Notes under the pieces: model-generated
The model's database searches: none
Told to the model about the DNA's origin: nothing
The model's input: only the letters and a program-made list of their open reading frames with translations
Translations under genes and position numbers: made by a program
Part shown: piece after piece, positions 15,475 through 23,724 of the stretch
How the letters are laid out: each line of letters opens with the position of its first letter
Numbering within the stretch: position 1 is the first letter of the stretch
Source of the DNA: Prevotella sp.
GTDB lineage: Bacteria; Bacteroidota; Bacteroidia; Bacteroidales; Bacteroidaceae
Assembly (NCBI GenBank): GCA_017545045.1
Contig: JAFYDA010000132.1
Coordinates: 1-42,682 of the forward strand
Direction of reading: 5' to 3'
DNA: 42,682 nucleotides

Positions 15475-17883
15475 ATGAAAAAGAAAATTCAGAACATAGC
15501 ATTCGTTGTCGTGATGCTTTTTGTGGCTACCGTTGCTTCTGCAGCAGGTAATGTTAGTATCGTAAAGACCTTGAATGGAGTGGCTAATGAAGCCGTAAAC
15601 GACTTAACGGTGACTTCAAGTGTTTCCGGCTCTGTCTGCACCATTACCGTGCCTGCAGTTGATGCGTATTATGTCAATCAGGTGACATACGTGAAATTGA
15701 TAGATGCAGGCAGTGCACAGTCGCGTAAAAAGGAGCCAGGTGATACAAGTGATGGCCCTGGCGTTGATCAGTCGGACGAGGCAGCGAAGAAATCTGACAC
15801 TACTTGGGAATTCACTATGCCTTCGGGTGAATATGACGTGGAAGTGACTGTTGACTTCTTTGGAAAGACCGACATCAGTGCTGCTACAGTGGTGCTGGAA
15901 ACGACAGCGTATGTATATAATCCTGAAGTGACTCCAGAGCCAGCAGTGCAAAGTGTTGATTTGGACGGGACTACCATTACCGCTGAAAACTACGATGTCA
16001 GCTACAGCAACAACGATAAAGTAGGTACAGCTACTGTAACTGTTACGGGTAAGGGCACTTATATGGGTACTGCCACAGCCACCTTCACCATCAGCCAAGC
16101 CGCTATAACTCCGACGGTTGACTTGGAGGGTTGGGTTTATGGAAATACACCCAATAATCCTAGTTTGACTGGTAACTCAGGAAATGGTGACGTGACCTAT
16201 ACCTATAGCGTTGACGGTGCAGATGAGTATACGAATAAGGTTCCAGAGAATGCAGGTGATTACATCGTGAAGGCTACTATTGCTGCGACCGATAACTATC
16301 AGGGTGCCGAGGTGACAGATACGTTTAAGATTTCCAAGGCTAATCTGCAACTGGCAATAGACATAGTAGATTTTTCGGGCTGGACCTATGGCGATGATCC
16401 TGTTGATTTTAGGTCGCACGTGACGGGCAATCTGGGTAATGGCGAAGTGACTATTAAATATCAAGGTGACAACGACGAAGTTCCCACTACTACTGTTCCC
16501 ACCAATGCTGGTGGATATACCGTTTTTGCTTCTGTTGCAGAAACTGCAAACTACAATGCTGGTGAGACAACTCGTGAGTTCAGTATTGAAAAGGCTGATT
16601 TCACGCAGGTAACCATTGAGGCTATTGCAGACCAGACATATACGGGTGACGCCATTGAACCTGAAATTACTGTTATGTTCAAAGGTAATGTCGTAGCTGC
16701 TTCTGAATACATTCCTACCTATTCCGATAATAAGAATGTAGGTCAGGCTACCGTAACCCTTGCGTCACAAAACGAGAACTTCTTCCTTGCAGAAGGTGCA
16801 GTGGCTCCTACGGCAAACTTCCAGATTGTGGCTGCCACGGCTACGATTACTGCAAATGACCAGACAAAAATTTATAATGGTCAGGAACAGGAGTTTGATG
16901 ATTTTACTGTGACTAATGGATCGGTTGTCGTTCGTTACTACGGTTCTGAGGCCGACCGCACCCAAAATGAGAATTTGATTACGTCAATTGTCGATGCCGG
17001 TACCTATTATGTCAAGTTGGAGCAGGGCGATGCAAACTACACCTCTGACCCCGTGAACGCCACCTTTACCATCGATCCAAAGACATTGACAGATGACATG
17101 GTATGGATTGAAGGCGGTGAGTTCGTTTACGATGGCCAGCCGAAGACCTTAGAAGAGGAAGGCATGTACGGAGCAGATGACAGTGAAATTGGTGAATTGA
17201 ATGAGAACGTAGACTTCGAAGTGAGCTACGACAACAACATCAACGTGGGTACTGCCACTATTACGTTTACTGGTAAAGGCAACTATGAGGGTACGGTGAT
17301 AAAGACCTTCAGCATCCTGCGTGAACTGAACATCAGCTTCTCCGATGCAAACTCCTGGGCATCTTACTATGCCGAGGAAGACCTTGAGATTCCTGAGGGT
17401 CTGAAAGCCTATATTGTGACAGAAGTTGGTGCCAGTGACGTTACCGTGGAGGAAATCTCCTATATTCCACAGCATGTAGCAGTGCTGCTGACCTACGAGG
17501 AGCAGGCTTATGCTGATGGCGAGTTCTTGGCCGCTGCCTACGATGGGACTACTCAGGAGTTTGACAACAACCTGCTGTTGGGTACCAGTGCACCGACTAA
17601 TGTGGAGGCCATTGGAGGTGGCAGTGTCTACGTGCTCTATAACAACGAGTTTGTGAAGTCTGTCAGCGGCACCATTCCTGCCTACCGCGGTTATCTGGTT
17701 TTGGAAACTGCCAATTCTCGTTCACTGGGTATCGTCATCGACGAGAATGCTACCGGCATTGCTACCGTGGGCACCGCTGCTGCAAAGGCTAACGGTCTGT
17801 ACTACAACTTGCAGGGTCAGCGCATGGCCCAGCCTAAGAAGGGTCTGGTCATTGTTGACGGCAAGAAAGTCGTGATAAAGTGA
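15475..17883 (+). CDS. Secreted MBG/YDG-like repeat protein with C-terminal sorting-like domain (802 aa)
   Basis: A signal peptide (1-23) is followed by an N-terminal domain (about 24-140) shared with the next gene: 'VKTLNG' at the start, 'AQSRK' in the middle and 'EYDVEVTVDF' at the end. Then come six ~80-residue Ig-like repeats of the MBG/YDG type, recognisable by 'YDGQPKTL', 'YSDNKNVGQATVTL' and 'GKGNYEGTVIKTFSI'. The C-terminal module ('NSWASYYAEEDLEIPEGLKAY' region, 'VYVLYNNEFVKS', 'YRGYLVL') matches that of the preceding gene, and the protein ends 'YYNLQGQR ... GLVIVDGKK'. Such stalk-like repeats are common in surface adhesins. Gaps of 56 nt before and 26 nt after, no promoter visible. 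Confidence 0.82.
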   Translation: MKKKIQNIAFVVVMLFVATVASAAGNVSIVKTLNGVANEAVNDLTVTSSVSGSVCTITVPAVDAYYVNQVTYVKLIDAGSAQSRKKEPGDTSDGPGVDQSDEAAKKSDTTWEFTMPSGEYDVEVTVDFFGKTDISAATVVLETTAYVYNPEVTPEPAVQSVDLDGTTITAENYDVSYSNNDKVGTATVTVTGKGTYMGTATATFTISQAAITPTVDLEGWVYGNTPNNPSLTGNSGNGDVTYTYSVDGADEYTNKVPENAGDYIVKATIAATDNYQGAEVTDTFKISKANLQLAIDIVDFSGWTYGDDPVDFRSHVTGNLGNGEVTIKYQGDNDEVPTTTVPTNAGGYTVFASVAETANYNAGETTREFSIEKADFTQVTIEAIADQTYTGDAIEPEITVMFKGNVVAASEYIPTYSDNKNVGQATVTLASQNENFFLAEGAVAPTANFQIVAATATITANDQTKIYNGQEQEFDDFTVTNGSVVVRYYGSEADRTQNENLITSIVDAGTYYVKLEQGDANYTSDPVNATFTIDPKTLTDDMVWIEGGEFVYDGQPKTLEEEGMYGADDSEIGELNENVDFEVSYDNNINVGTATITFTGKGNYEGTVIKTFSILRELNISFSDANSWASYYAEEDLEIPEGLKAYIVTEVGASDVTVEEISYIPQHVAVLLTYEEQAYADGEFLAAAYDGTTQEFDNNLLLGTSAPTNVEAIGGGSVYVLYNNEFVKSVSGTIPAYRGYLVLETANSRSLGIVIDENATGIATVGTAAAKANGLYYNLQGQRMAQPKKGLVIVDGKKVVIK

Positions 17884-17909
17884 TATCAGAACTGTAAAAC
17901 AAGCATGAT

Positions 17910-20273
17910 ATGAAACGAATCCTAAAGAATACGATTGCGACCCTCGCCCTGCTTCTGTGGTTCACAGAGGCGGGAGCGGGTGGCATAGTCAACGTTGTGC
18001 AGACGCTGAACGGCGAGCCGACAACGTGTGCTTTGGGGGTGCAGCCGGTCGTCAATGACGACGGACTGTGTACTCTGAGTATCACGGACATCAGCTCACC
18101 TTATAGCGTTGCCGGTGTGACTGCCATCAGGTTGATGGGCGGCGAGAATGCCCAAAGTCGCAACTTGGCGCCAACGATAGACCATGTGAAGCTCGACGTC
18201 ACGAAGGTCGAAGAGGACGTGTATACGTTCCAGATGCCTGAGGAGCCCTACGACGTTGAGGTGACGGTCGACTTCACATACCGCACGTTCGGTCTGAAGG
18301 TGAACGGCATCGAGGTGACCGGAGATATTCTGCTGGACATCCTGCAGGCGCAGGATGAGGACTCGAGTTTGGTCTATAACGGTAAGGGCGTGCTGATTCT
18401 GAAGAATCCCCAGGATCCCGTCACGGTGGAAAGTTCGCTGGGACAGGATCTGACTATCTACATCAAGGGAAACGGTAATGTCCTGCAGTCGGTGACGACC
18501 ACGGGAATAGGCGAGAGACTGTTTATCAGTACCGACCCCAACAAGCCGGGCACACTGACGTTGAAGGCTGCTGAAGGGAAAGATCAGGTCATCGAGAACT
18601 TCCCTTCCATTGAGTTGCTGGAGGGCCTGGCGTGGCTCAACGGTAGTGCAGTGACCAAGGAAGCCGTCATCGGTGTATATATTCAGCCGCTGGTGGAGGA
18701 GAAGACCATTGAGCCCGACGGCGATGAACTGGATCCTGAAAAATTGGATGAAGAGGAGATTGTGAAGACCGAGGATGAAACTACCGTCATCAACAAGGTG
18801 GTGGAGGACATCCTTTACACTCTGACTATTGAGGACAAAGAAGGCGCAGCCATTCCTATCTATGAAGAGGAAGGCGACGAAGGCAAAGGAGCTGTCATCC
18901 TGAACACGTCTATCACCAAAGAGGACATGGAGGATGCCTTGAAGGAGGAACCCGGTACAGACGACTTTGCCAAGACCTACGAAGGCCTCACCTTGAAGGT
19001 GGCCGCCGGTTCGGGTGTCATCGTCCTCGACGTTGATGTCCCTGACGGCAGTATCCTGATGGTGAAGATTGGTGAGGAAGACGCCGTTGAGATTACGACG
19101 TCTGGTCTTGTGCAGATTCCTTACGTCTGCCAGGAGGCCACCTTCGTCTATATCTATAACGGTACGCCTCAGGAATCCCTCGCTCGTGGCACCCACCGCC
19201 TGAAGATTAGGACGGCCCCTGTGCGCATGCGTTCTGTCAAGGTGCAGCCCGCCGTCGTGCAGGAGTCTGTCGACCCTGAGGATGACGCTGCTCCTCAAGT
19301 GTTGCTCGACGAGACCAGCGACGGTGACATCACCGGCGGTGTCTACTCGCCCGCCAGCACTGATATTACGACGCTGGCCGACGACCTGTTCGAAGGCAAG
19401 ACGGAAAATCTGAGCACCATCGACCTGTCGAAGACATCGGTCAAGGACGTGGAAGTCGACAGAGAAAACGGCCCGTTCAAGGGTGTCTCTGCGCAGACGT
19501 TCATCTTCCTGCCTGCCGGCAATACGGTGAAGGATGGCGAGCCCAACGTCGTCATTGGTGGCGTCTGTGCCAACATGCAACTCACGGATAGCGACACGCC
19601 GTTTGCACCGGCCATAGACTTCGGTGCACAGAAGGCCACGCTGGGTCGCGACTTCATTGAGGGTCGCACGTCGACCGTCTTCCTGCCGTTTGACTTAGAC
19701 AAGGGTTCCGCCGCCGAGTTGGGTCACTTCTACACCTTCAAGGGTGTGAACGCTACGACCGGCGATGCCGATGTCGAGGAAATAGACTTTGACGAGGTTG
19801 ACGGACTGGCAGCCAACGTGCCTTACATCTTCAAGAAGAGTTCCGAAGGCAAGATCACGGTGAACAATGTGACGGTGAGAATTGACAAGCCCGTTTCTGC
19901 CGAGCTGATAGGTACGTATGAACTGATTAAGTGGACGTCGGAACTGCTGACAGAAAAGGAGAACGAAGGCAAGTTTATCTATGGCTATGCTGCCGTTGCC
20001 GAGGATGAAAGCAACATCGCGGCCGGTGAGTTCGTGCGCGTGGGTGCCGGTGCTTTCATCAAGCCCTATCGTGCCTACCTGGAGCTGACGCAGTCCTATG
20101 GTGCGCGTATCCAGATTAACTGGCTCGACGATGATGCTACAGGCATTGTCGATGTGAAGAGTAAGACGAGAGCGGACGGGTGGTACACCATCGACGGCCG
20201 CCGTCTGATGAAGTCACCTGCCAGCAAAGGACTTTATATCCACAATGGTAAGAAGACGATTGTCAATAAGTAA
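17910..20273 (+). CDS. Secreted acidic mosaic protein with C-terminal sorting-like domain (787 aa)
   Basis: A signal peptide (about 1-23) precedes an N-terminal domain clearly related to that of the previous gene ('VVQTLNGEP', 'NAQSRNLAP', 'PYDVEVTVDF'). It continues with one copy of the repeat seen in the 1270-aa protein ('FGLKVNGIEVTGDILL', then 'KGVLILKN' and 'LTIYIKGNGNV'). The middle (about 265-345) is very acidic, rich in E and D. The C-terminus ends 'WYTIDGRR ... GLYIHNGKK', the same sorting-like signature. The protein thus joins pieces of both neighbours, suggesting duplication and module shuffling. No catalytic motif is recognised. A long antisense ORF over this gene is a codon-usage artefact. 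Confidence 0.8.
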   Translation: MKRILKNTIATLALLLWFTEAGAGGIVNVVQTLNGEPTTCALGVQPVVNDDGLCTLSITDISSPYSVAGVTAIRLMGGENAQSRNLAPTIDHVKLDVTKVEEDVYTFQMPEEPYDVEVTVDFTYRTFGLKVNGIEVTGDILLDILQAQDEDSSLVYNGKGVLILKNPQDPVTVESSLGQDLTIYIKGNGNVLQSVTTTGIGERLFISTDPNKPGTLTLKAAEGKDQVIENFPSIELLEGLAWLNGSAVTKEAVIGVYIQPLVEEKTIEPDGDELDPEKLDEEEIVKTEDETTVINKVVEDILYTLTIEDKEGAAIPIYEEEGDEGKGAVILNTSITKEDMEDALKEEPGTDDFAKTYEGLTLKVAAGSGVIVLDVDVPDGSILMVKIGEEDAVEITTSGLVQIPYVCQEATFVYIYNGTPQESLARGTHRLKIRTAPVRMRSVKVQPAVVQESVDPEDDAAPQVLLDETSDGDITGGVYSPASTDITTLADDLFEGKTENLSTIDLSKTSVKDVEVDRENGPFKGVSAQTFIFLPAGNTVKDGEPNVVIGGVCANMQLTDSDTPFAPAIDFGAQKATLGRDFIEGRTSTVFLPFDLDKGSAAELGHFYTFKGVNATTGDADVEEIDFDEVDGLAANVPYIFKKSSEGKITVNNVTVRIDKPVSAELIGTYELIKWTSELLTEKENEGKFIYGYAAVAEDESNIAAGEFVRVGAGAFIKPYRAYLELTQSYGARIQINWLDDDATGIVDVKSKTRADGWYTIDGRRLMKSPASKGLYIHNGKKTIVNK

Positions 20274-20288
20274 ATGATTACGGACAGT

Positions 20289-20468
20289 ATGAAGAAACAT
20301 GCATATCAGACACCCAGCGTCTCCATAGAGGCGTTGGGTGCCGAAAGCCACCTCATGACGGCCAGTGAAGTGTTTCATGGCGAACTTGGCTCGCGTGAGA
20401 CGCTCTTTGAAGAACTGGAACTGGATGTCAACGATCCGATTTCGTTTATCGGGATGTTTAACAATTGA
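20289..20468 (+). CDS. Small protein, K-x-Y-x-x-P N-terminus (59 aa)
   Basis: The start at 20289 ('MKKHAYQTP') is preferred over the ATG at 20274, because many short Bacteroidales proteins, as I recall them, begin with MKK-x-Y-x-x-P and then carry an L-[ML]-T-x-S motif, here 'SHLMTASE'. There is no membrane segment or clear signal peptide; the C-terminal half is acidic ('FEELELDVNDP'). It begins 15 nt after the third mosaic gene and is 11 nt before the next small ORF, so it belongs to the same transcript. Function unknown. The repeated association of such peptides with surface-protein genes suggests an accessory or secreted role, which is inference. Confidence 0.6.
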   Translation: MKKHAYQTPSVSIEALGAESHLMTASEVFHGELGSRETLFEELELDVNDPISFIGMFNN

Positions 20469-20479
20469 CCGTGTTCAGT

Positions 20480-20656
20480 ATGGAAAAGAAGCGTGAGGCA
20501 CTAAAGAAACTGCTGCAGGCAGTGGAGAAGGAAATCCTGAGGAAGCCAGACCGGAAGACACTCGACCGGCTCTCGCTTCTTGCGGGCTTCCAGAGTTGGG
20601 ACTCGTTTCAGGATGCCCTGCACGGCGACACCAGTGCTGACGAGAATTACAAATAA
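20480..20656 (+). CDS. Small helical protein of unknown function (58 aa)
   Basis: It starts at ATG 20480; an upstream TTG at 20465 is less likely. The sequence is predicted helical and charged: 'EKKREALKKLLQAVEKEI', then 'LDRLSLLAGFQSWDSFQDAL'. The second part reads like a small helix-turn-helix-sized bundle with conserved-looking aromatics, but I cannot assign a family. It is last in the plus-strand block, and its stop is 6 nt before a strong terminator, which supports it as a real terminal gene. Confidence 0.55.
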   Translation: MEKKREALKKLLQAVEKEILRKPDRKTLDRLSLLAGFQSWDSFQDALHGDTSADENYK

Positions 20657-20693
20657 AAAAAAGCTCACACCGTTCGTGTGAGCCTTTTTTTTA
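20655..20693 (+). terminator. Bidirectional terminator between the surface operon and rplS
   Basis: GCTCACAC (20663-20670) pairs with GTGTGAGC (20676-20683), with an 8-T run on the plus side (20685-20692) and an A run on the other. It ends the plus-strand block and the convergent rplS transcript; the T run reaches the rplS stop codon. Confidence 0.92.
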
Positions 20694-21056
20694 TTCTGCA
20701 GCAACGTTGCCGCGGCGCTTTTCCTTGATGCGGGCAGCCTTACCAGTGAGCTTGCGCAGATAGTAAAGCTTAGCGCGGCGAACCTTACCGACTTTGTTCA
20801 CTTCGATAGAATCGATGTTGGGTGACTCGATGGGGAAGATACGCTCAACACCCACGGTGCCCGACATCTTGCGAACAGTGAAACGCTTCTTCTCGCCGTG
20901 ACCACAAATCTTGATGACCACACCGCGATAAAGCTGGATACGCTCCTTGGAGCCCTCGATAATTTTGTAAGCGACAGTAATAGTGTCACCAGCCTTGAAC
21001 TCTGGGAACTTCTTGCCGGTTGCAAATGCTTCTTCAGCAACTTTGATTAAATCCAT
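20691..21056 (-). CDS. rplS: 50S ribosomal protein L19
   Basis: A 121-aa ribosomal protein of the large subunit, located at the 30S-50S interface. It has the typical L19 sequence: '[22 protein letters not shown]', 'YRGVVI', '[22 protein letters not shown]' and '[22 protein letters not shown]'. Full length. It is monocistronic here, with its own promoter about 100 nt upstream and a bidirectional terminator right after the stop. The leader of roughly 90 nt could hold autoregulatory structure. Confidence 0.98.
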   Translation of the reverse strand: MDLIKVAEEAFATGKKFPEFKAGDTITVAYKIIEGSKERIQLYRGVVIKICGHGEKKRFTVRKMSGTVGVERIFPIESPNIDSIEVNKVGKVRRAKLYYLRKLTGKAARIKEKRRGNVAAE

Positions 21057-21152
21057 TTTTTTAATTTGTTTTTATATTTTTGCTGTATCGTTCCTACGCA
21101 ACATAACAGGCAACTCGTGACTTCCTGCCAGCGATTACGTGGAAAGCGGGTG

Positions 21153-21183
21153 CAAAGGTACTAATAAGTGAGTAAAAAACCAA
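21153..21183 (-). promoter_or_regulatory. Promoter of rplS
   Basis: On the minus strand TTG (21183-21181), a 20-nt spacer and TACCTTTG (21160-21153): a full Bacteroidota -33/-7 match. It leaves a leader of about 90 nt before the rplS start. Confidence 0.75.
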
Positions 21184-21213
21184 GAAAAAAGCGAAAAATT
21201 TGCTTTTGCAGCA

Positions 21214-21242
21214 TTGTTTGTTATTATTTTTTTGTATTTTTG
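21214..21242 (+). promoter_or_regulatory. Promoter of the 5'-nucleotidase pair
   Basis: TTG (21214-21216), an 18-nt spacer and TATTTTTG (21235-21242), 18 nt before the ATG at 21261. It is divergent from the rplS promoter and shows that the in-frame ATG at 21168 is too early. Confidence 0.6.
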
Positions 21243-21260
21243 CACTCACTAACAATCATT

Positions 21261-22034
21261 ATGATGAGAAAGTTTCTTTTTGTCAGCCTGCCGATAGCTG
21301 CGGCCTTGATGTTGTCGTGCCGCTCGCATTATCAGCTCACAGGCGTGGAGCGTACGCGCATTGTCGTCGACAGCCGCTACGATGCCAGTCCCGACGAGGC
21401 AGCTGCCAGTTTCCTTGCCCCTTTTAAACATGTGGTTGACTCTGCCATGGGACCCGTTGTGGGGACGATAGCCCGAAACATGGAGGCCAACCGTCCTGAG
21501 AGCAACCTGTCAAACTTGCTCTCCGACATCCTTGTGTGGGCCTCTGCCAACTTTGGCGAGAAGCCCGTGCTCGGCATCTATAACATGGGCGGCATCCGTG
21601 CGGCGCTTGTCAAAGGTCCTGTCACTTACGGCGATGTGATTGACGTAGCGCCCTTTGAGAACAAGATAGCATTCACCACGTTGACGGGAGAGAATCTGCT
21701 TAGGCTTTTCCGACAGATAGCCAAGCGTGGCGGCGAAGGAGTCAGCCACGGCTGTGAATTGGTGATAACCGCTGACGGTCAGCTGCTATCCGCCCGTCTC
21801 CATGGTCAGGAAATCGACCCCAAGGCCGACTATCGTATTGCCACCATTGACTATCTCTTGGGCGGTAACGACGGATTGAGCGTACTGAACGAAGGTTCAA
21901 ACGTCATCTCTCCGCAAAGTACCGACAACAACGCCCGCTTCATCATCATAGACTACTTTAAGCAGAAGGCTGCCAAGGGTGAAGTGGTCGATGCCTGCGT
22001 TGAGGGAAGGATAAAAGTGAAGAGTGAAAAGTGA
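21261..22034 (+). CDS. 5'-nucleotidase C-terminal domain lipoprotein
   Basis: A 257-aa protein equal to the C-terminal, nucleotide-binding domain of UshA-type 5'-nucleotidases: 'ESNLSNLLSDILVWAS', 'GIYNMGGIRAAL' and 'YRIATIDYLLGGNDGLSVL' are typical. It starts with a lipoprotein signal ending '...LMLSC' (Cys near residue 20), so it should sit on the periplasmic or outer face of a membrane. The metallophosphatase half is encoded separately, just downstream, so the usual N-then-C order is split and inverted. The ATG at 21261 (or 21264) is chosen since the promoter covers the upstream part. The last codons and stop lie inside a heptamer-repeat patch. Confidence 0.88.
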   Translation: MMRKFLFVSLPIAAALMLSCRSHYQLTGVERTRIVVDSRYDASPDEAAASFLAPFKHVVDSAMGPVVGTIARNMEANRPESNLSNLLSDILVWASANFGEKPVLGIYNMGGIRAALVKGPVTYGDVIDVAPFENKIAFTTLTGENLLRLFRQIAKRGGEGVSHGCELVITADGQLLSARLHGQEIDPKADYRIATIDYLLGGNDGLSVLNEGSNVISPQSTDNNARFIIIDYFKQKAAKGEVVDACVEGRIKVKSEK

Positions 22035-22104
22035 AGAGTGAAGAATCTGGCTTTGCCAGTGAAGAGTGAAAAGTGAAGAGTGAAGAATCTGGCTTCGCCA
22101 GTGG
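22011..22104 (+). repeat. Heptamer-rich repeat with a 42-bp tandem duplication
   Basis: Units of AGTGAAG/AGTGAAA run in tandem, and a 42-bp block (22021-22062 and 22063-22104) is duplicated with only two mismatches. Each block ends with CTGGC-TT(T/C)-GCCAG, a small hairpin. The patch starts within the last codons of the upstream gene and ends 13 nt before the next. Confidence 0.9.
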
Positions 22105-22117
22105 AAAGTAAAGGATT

Positions 22118-22963
22118 ATGAAACGGTTACACCTTATTATTATAATGGCGCTGCTGTCGGTGCTGACAGCAACGGCAAAGAAACAGAAACAGTTGGTCAT
22201 CCTGCATACCAACGACACCCACTCTACCATATTGCCGCTGAAGGAGGCTCTGGCCGACACGTCGCTGGCCGGCCGCGGCGGTTACCTGCGCCGCGTAGCC
22301 ATGATTAAGGAGGAGCGTCGGAAGAATCCGGACCTGCTGCTCTTCGACAGTGGCGACTTCTCGCAGGGCAGTAGCTATTACACCATGTTCAAGGGCGATG
22401 TCGAAGTGGGACTGATGAACCAGATGGGCTACGACGCTGCCACCATCGGTAACCATGAGTTCGACTTTGGCCTCGACAACATGGTGCGTATCTTCCGCAT
22501 GGCTAATTTCCCTATCGTCTGTTCCAATTACGACTTTAAGGACACGGAGCTGGCCGGTATCGTCAAACCTTATATCACGCTCAAGCGTAAGGGGGTGAAG
22601 ATAGGCGTCATTGCTGTCTGCCCCAGGATGGAAGGGCTGGTGTCGAAAAAAAACTATGGCAAGCTGGAGTTCCTCGACCCTGCCGCTGCCGCACAGAAAT
22701 ACATTGACCTGCTGCGTCGCCAGGAGAAGTGCGACCTCATTATCTGTATCAGCCATCTTGGCTGGGAGGTCTCCGAATATACCGATGAGAAGCTTTTGAG
22801 CCAGATTGAAGGCTGCGACCTCTTGCTTGGCGGTCACACCCACACCTACATGTCCACCTTGGAGCATTCTTCCGACAAGACGGGCAAGCTCATTCCTGTA
22901 GACCAGAACGGCAAGCATGCTGCCTTCGTCGGCAGGCTGGTGCTGAATCTGGAGAAAAAGTAG
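22118..22963 (+). CDS. 5'-nucleotidase metallophosphatase domain protein
   Basis: A 281-aa secreted calcineurin-like metallophosphatase, matching the N-terminal half of UshA-type 5'-nucleotidases. A signal peptide (1-20, ending 'ATA') is followed by the metal motifs 'LHTNDTHS', 'FDSGDFSQGS', 'IGNHEFDFG', 'ISHLGWE' and 'LLLGGHTHTY', all with the needed His/Asp/Asn residues. It would hydrolyse nucleotides or nucleotide sugars in the periplasm to release nucleoside and phosphate. The substrate-binding C-terminal domain is missing from this chain but encoded by the preceding gene, so the two probably act as a pair. Confidence 0.9.
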   Translation: MKRLHLIIIMALLSVLTATAKKQKQLVILHTNDTHSTILPLKEALADTSLAGRGGYLRRVAMIKEERRKNPDLLLFDSGDFSQGSSYYTMFKGDVEVGLMNQMGYDAATIGNHEFDFGLDNMVRIFRMANFPIVCSNYDFKDTELAGIVKPYITLKRKGVKIGVIAVCPRMEGLVSKKNYGKLEFLDPAAAAQKYIDLLRRQEKCDLIICISHLGWEVSEYTDEKLLSQIEGCDLLLGGHTHTYMSTLEHSSDKTGKLIPVDQNGKHAAFVGRLVLNLEKK

Positions 22964-22968
22964 TGTTG

Positions 22969-23724
22969 TTACTCGAAATAGAACGTCAGCGTAATCATCT
23001 TGCTGTGACCGCTGTTGACGGCATTGGTATAGATGCGCTGTGCGGCGTTCGTCAGTTCGTCGGAATGCTTCATGTCTAATGAATTCATTAGACTGTAGCT
23101 GAATTTCAATTCTGGAATAAGTTTGAAGAATGGCAGGTAGAAGTCGCAGCCAAAGCCGATTTCTACCATCGTGTCGTAGCGCTTCAGCTGGATGTTGTCC
23201 TGCGACTTGCTGGTGAGGTTAAGCATGGGGTTGATACCGCCAATGAGGTAGGGACGGTAGTTGTTGAACCGCTCGGCAGCAAACTTCAGGTTGAGGGGGA
23301 AGGCGATGTACGTGTTTTTCATGTCCTGCGTCGATTCCATGATGCGTCCCTCCGGGTCGAGGCGGTTCAGGTGGCGGAATACCAAGTGCTTGGCGCCGAA
23401 GTGCATCGTCGGGGCGACGCGCAGCGAGAAGTGCTGGCTGAGCCGCTGGTCGAGCAGCACGCCGACGCTGAATCCCGGGTTCCACGTGTCCTGGTCGCAG
23501 ACCACGGTCTCCGTCGTTGTCGTCCCGTCTTCCTGGACGACTGTCTGCGGTCCGACGTTCTGGAACTCAATGTCCTGCATGTGCAGGCCAACAAGAATGC
23601 CAAAGTGCATGGGCCGCAGATCGATGTAGGGCTTGTTCTGCGGTTTGCGCTCCTGAGCTTCAGCTGTCAACGTCAGCAGGACCAGTATATATAATAAGGT
23701 ATATAACCTTCTCATCATCATCAT
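22969..23724 (-). CDS. porT: PorT family outer-membrane protein, type IX secretion component
   Basis: A 251-aa outer-membrane beta-barrel protein. After a signal peptide ('LLYILVLLTLTAEAQ') comes the typical PorT opening ('YIDLRPMHFGILVGLHMQD'), with amphipathic strands and a final aromatic 'ITLTFYFE'. PorT is an essential part of the type IX secretion system, which exports proteins with C-terminal sorting domains. Four consecutive ATGs (23724 to 23715) could start it; the in-frame extension to 23760 is rejected because it is made of heptamer repeats. It converges with the nucleotidase gene, 5 nt apart. The three mosaic proteins at 11606-20273 are plausible cargo. Confidence 0.8.
   Translation of the reverse strand: MMMMRRLYTLLYILVLLTLTAEAQERKPQNKPYIDLRPMHFGILVGLHMQDIEFQNVGPQTVVQEDGTTTTETVVCDQDTWNPGFSVGVLLDQRLSQHFSLRVAPTMHFGAKHLVFRHLNRLDPEGRIMESTQDMKNTYIAFPLNLKFAAERFNNYRPYLIGGINPMLNLTSKSQDNIQLKRYDTMVEIGFGCDFYLPFFKLIPELKFSYSLMNSLDMKHSDELTNAAQRIYTNAVNSGHSKMITLTFYFE

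Noticed and set aside
18096-19580. 494-codon open frame on the minus strand
   Set aside because: It lies wholly antisense to the third mosaic gene, whose signal peptide, shared domains and C-terminal signature are clear. The translation is low-complexity and His/Arg/Val-rich without any motif; it follows from biased codon use.
22127-22918. 263-codon frame antisense to the metallophosphatase
   Set aside because: The sense gene has every metal-binding motif; the antisense frame is a shadow.
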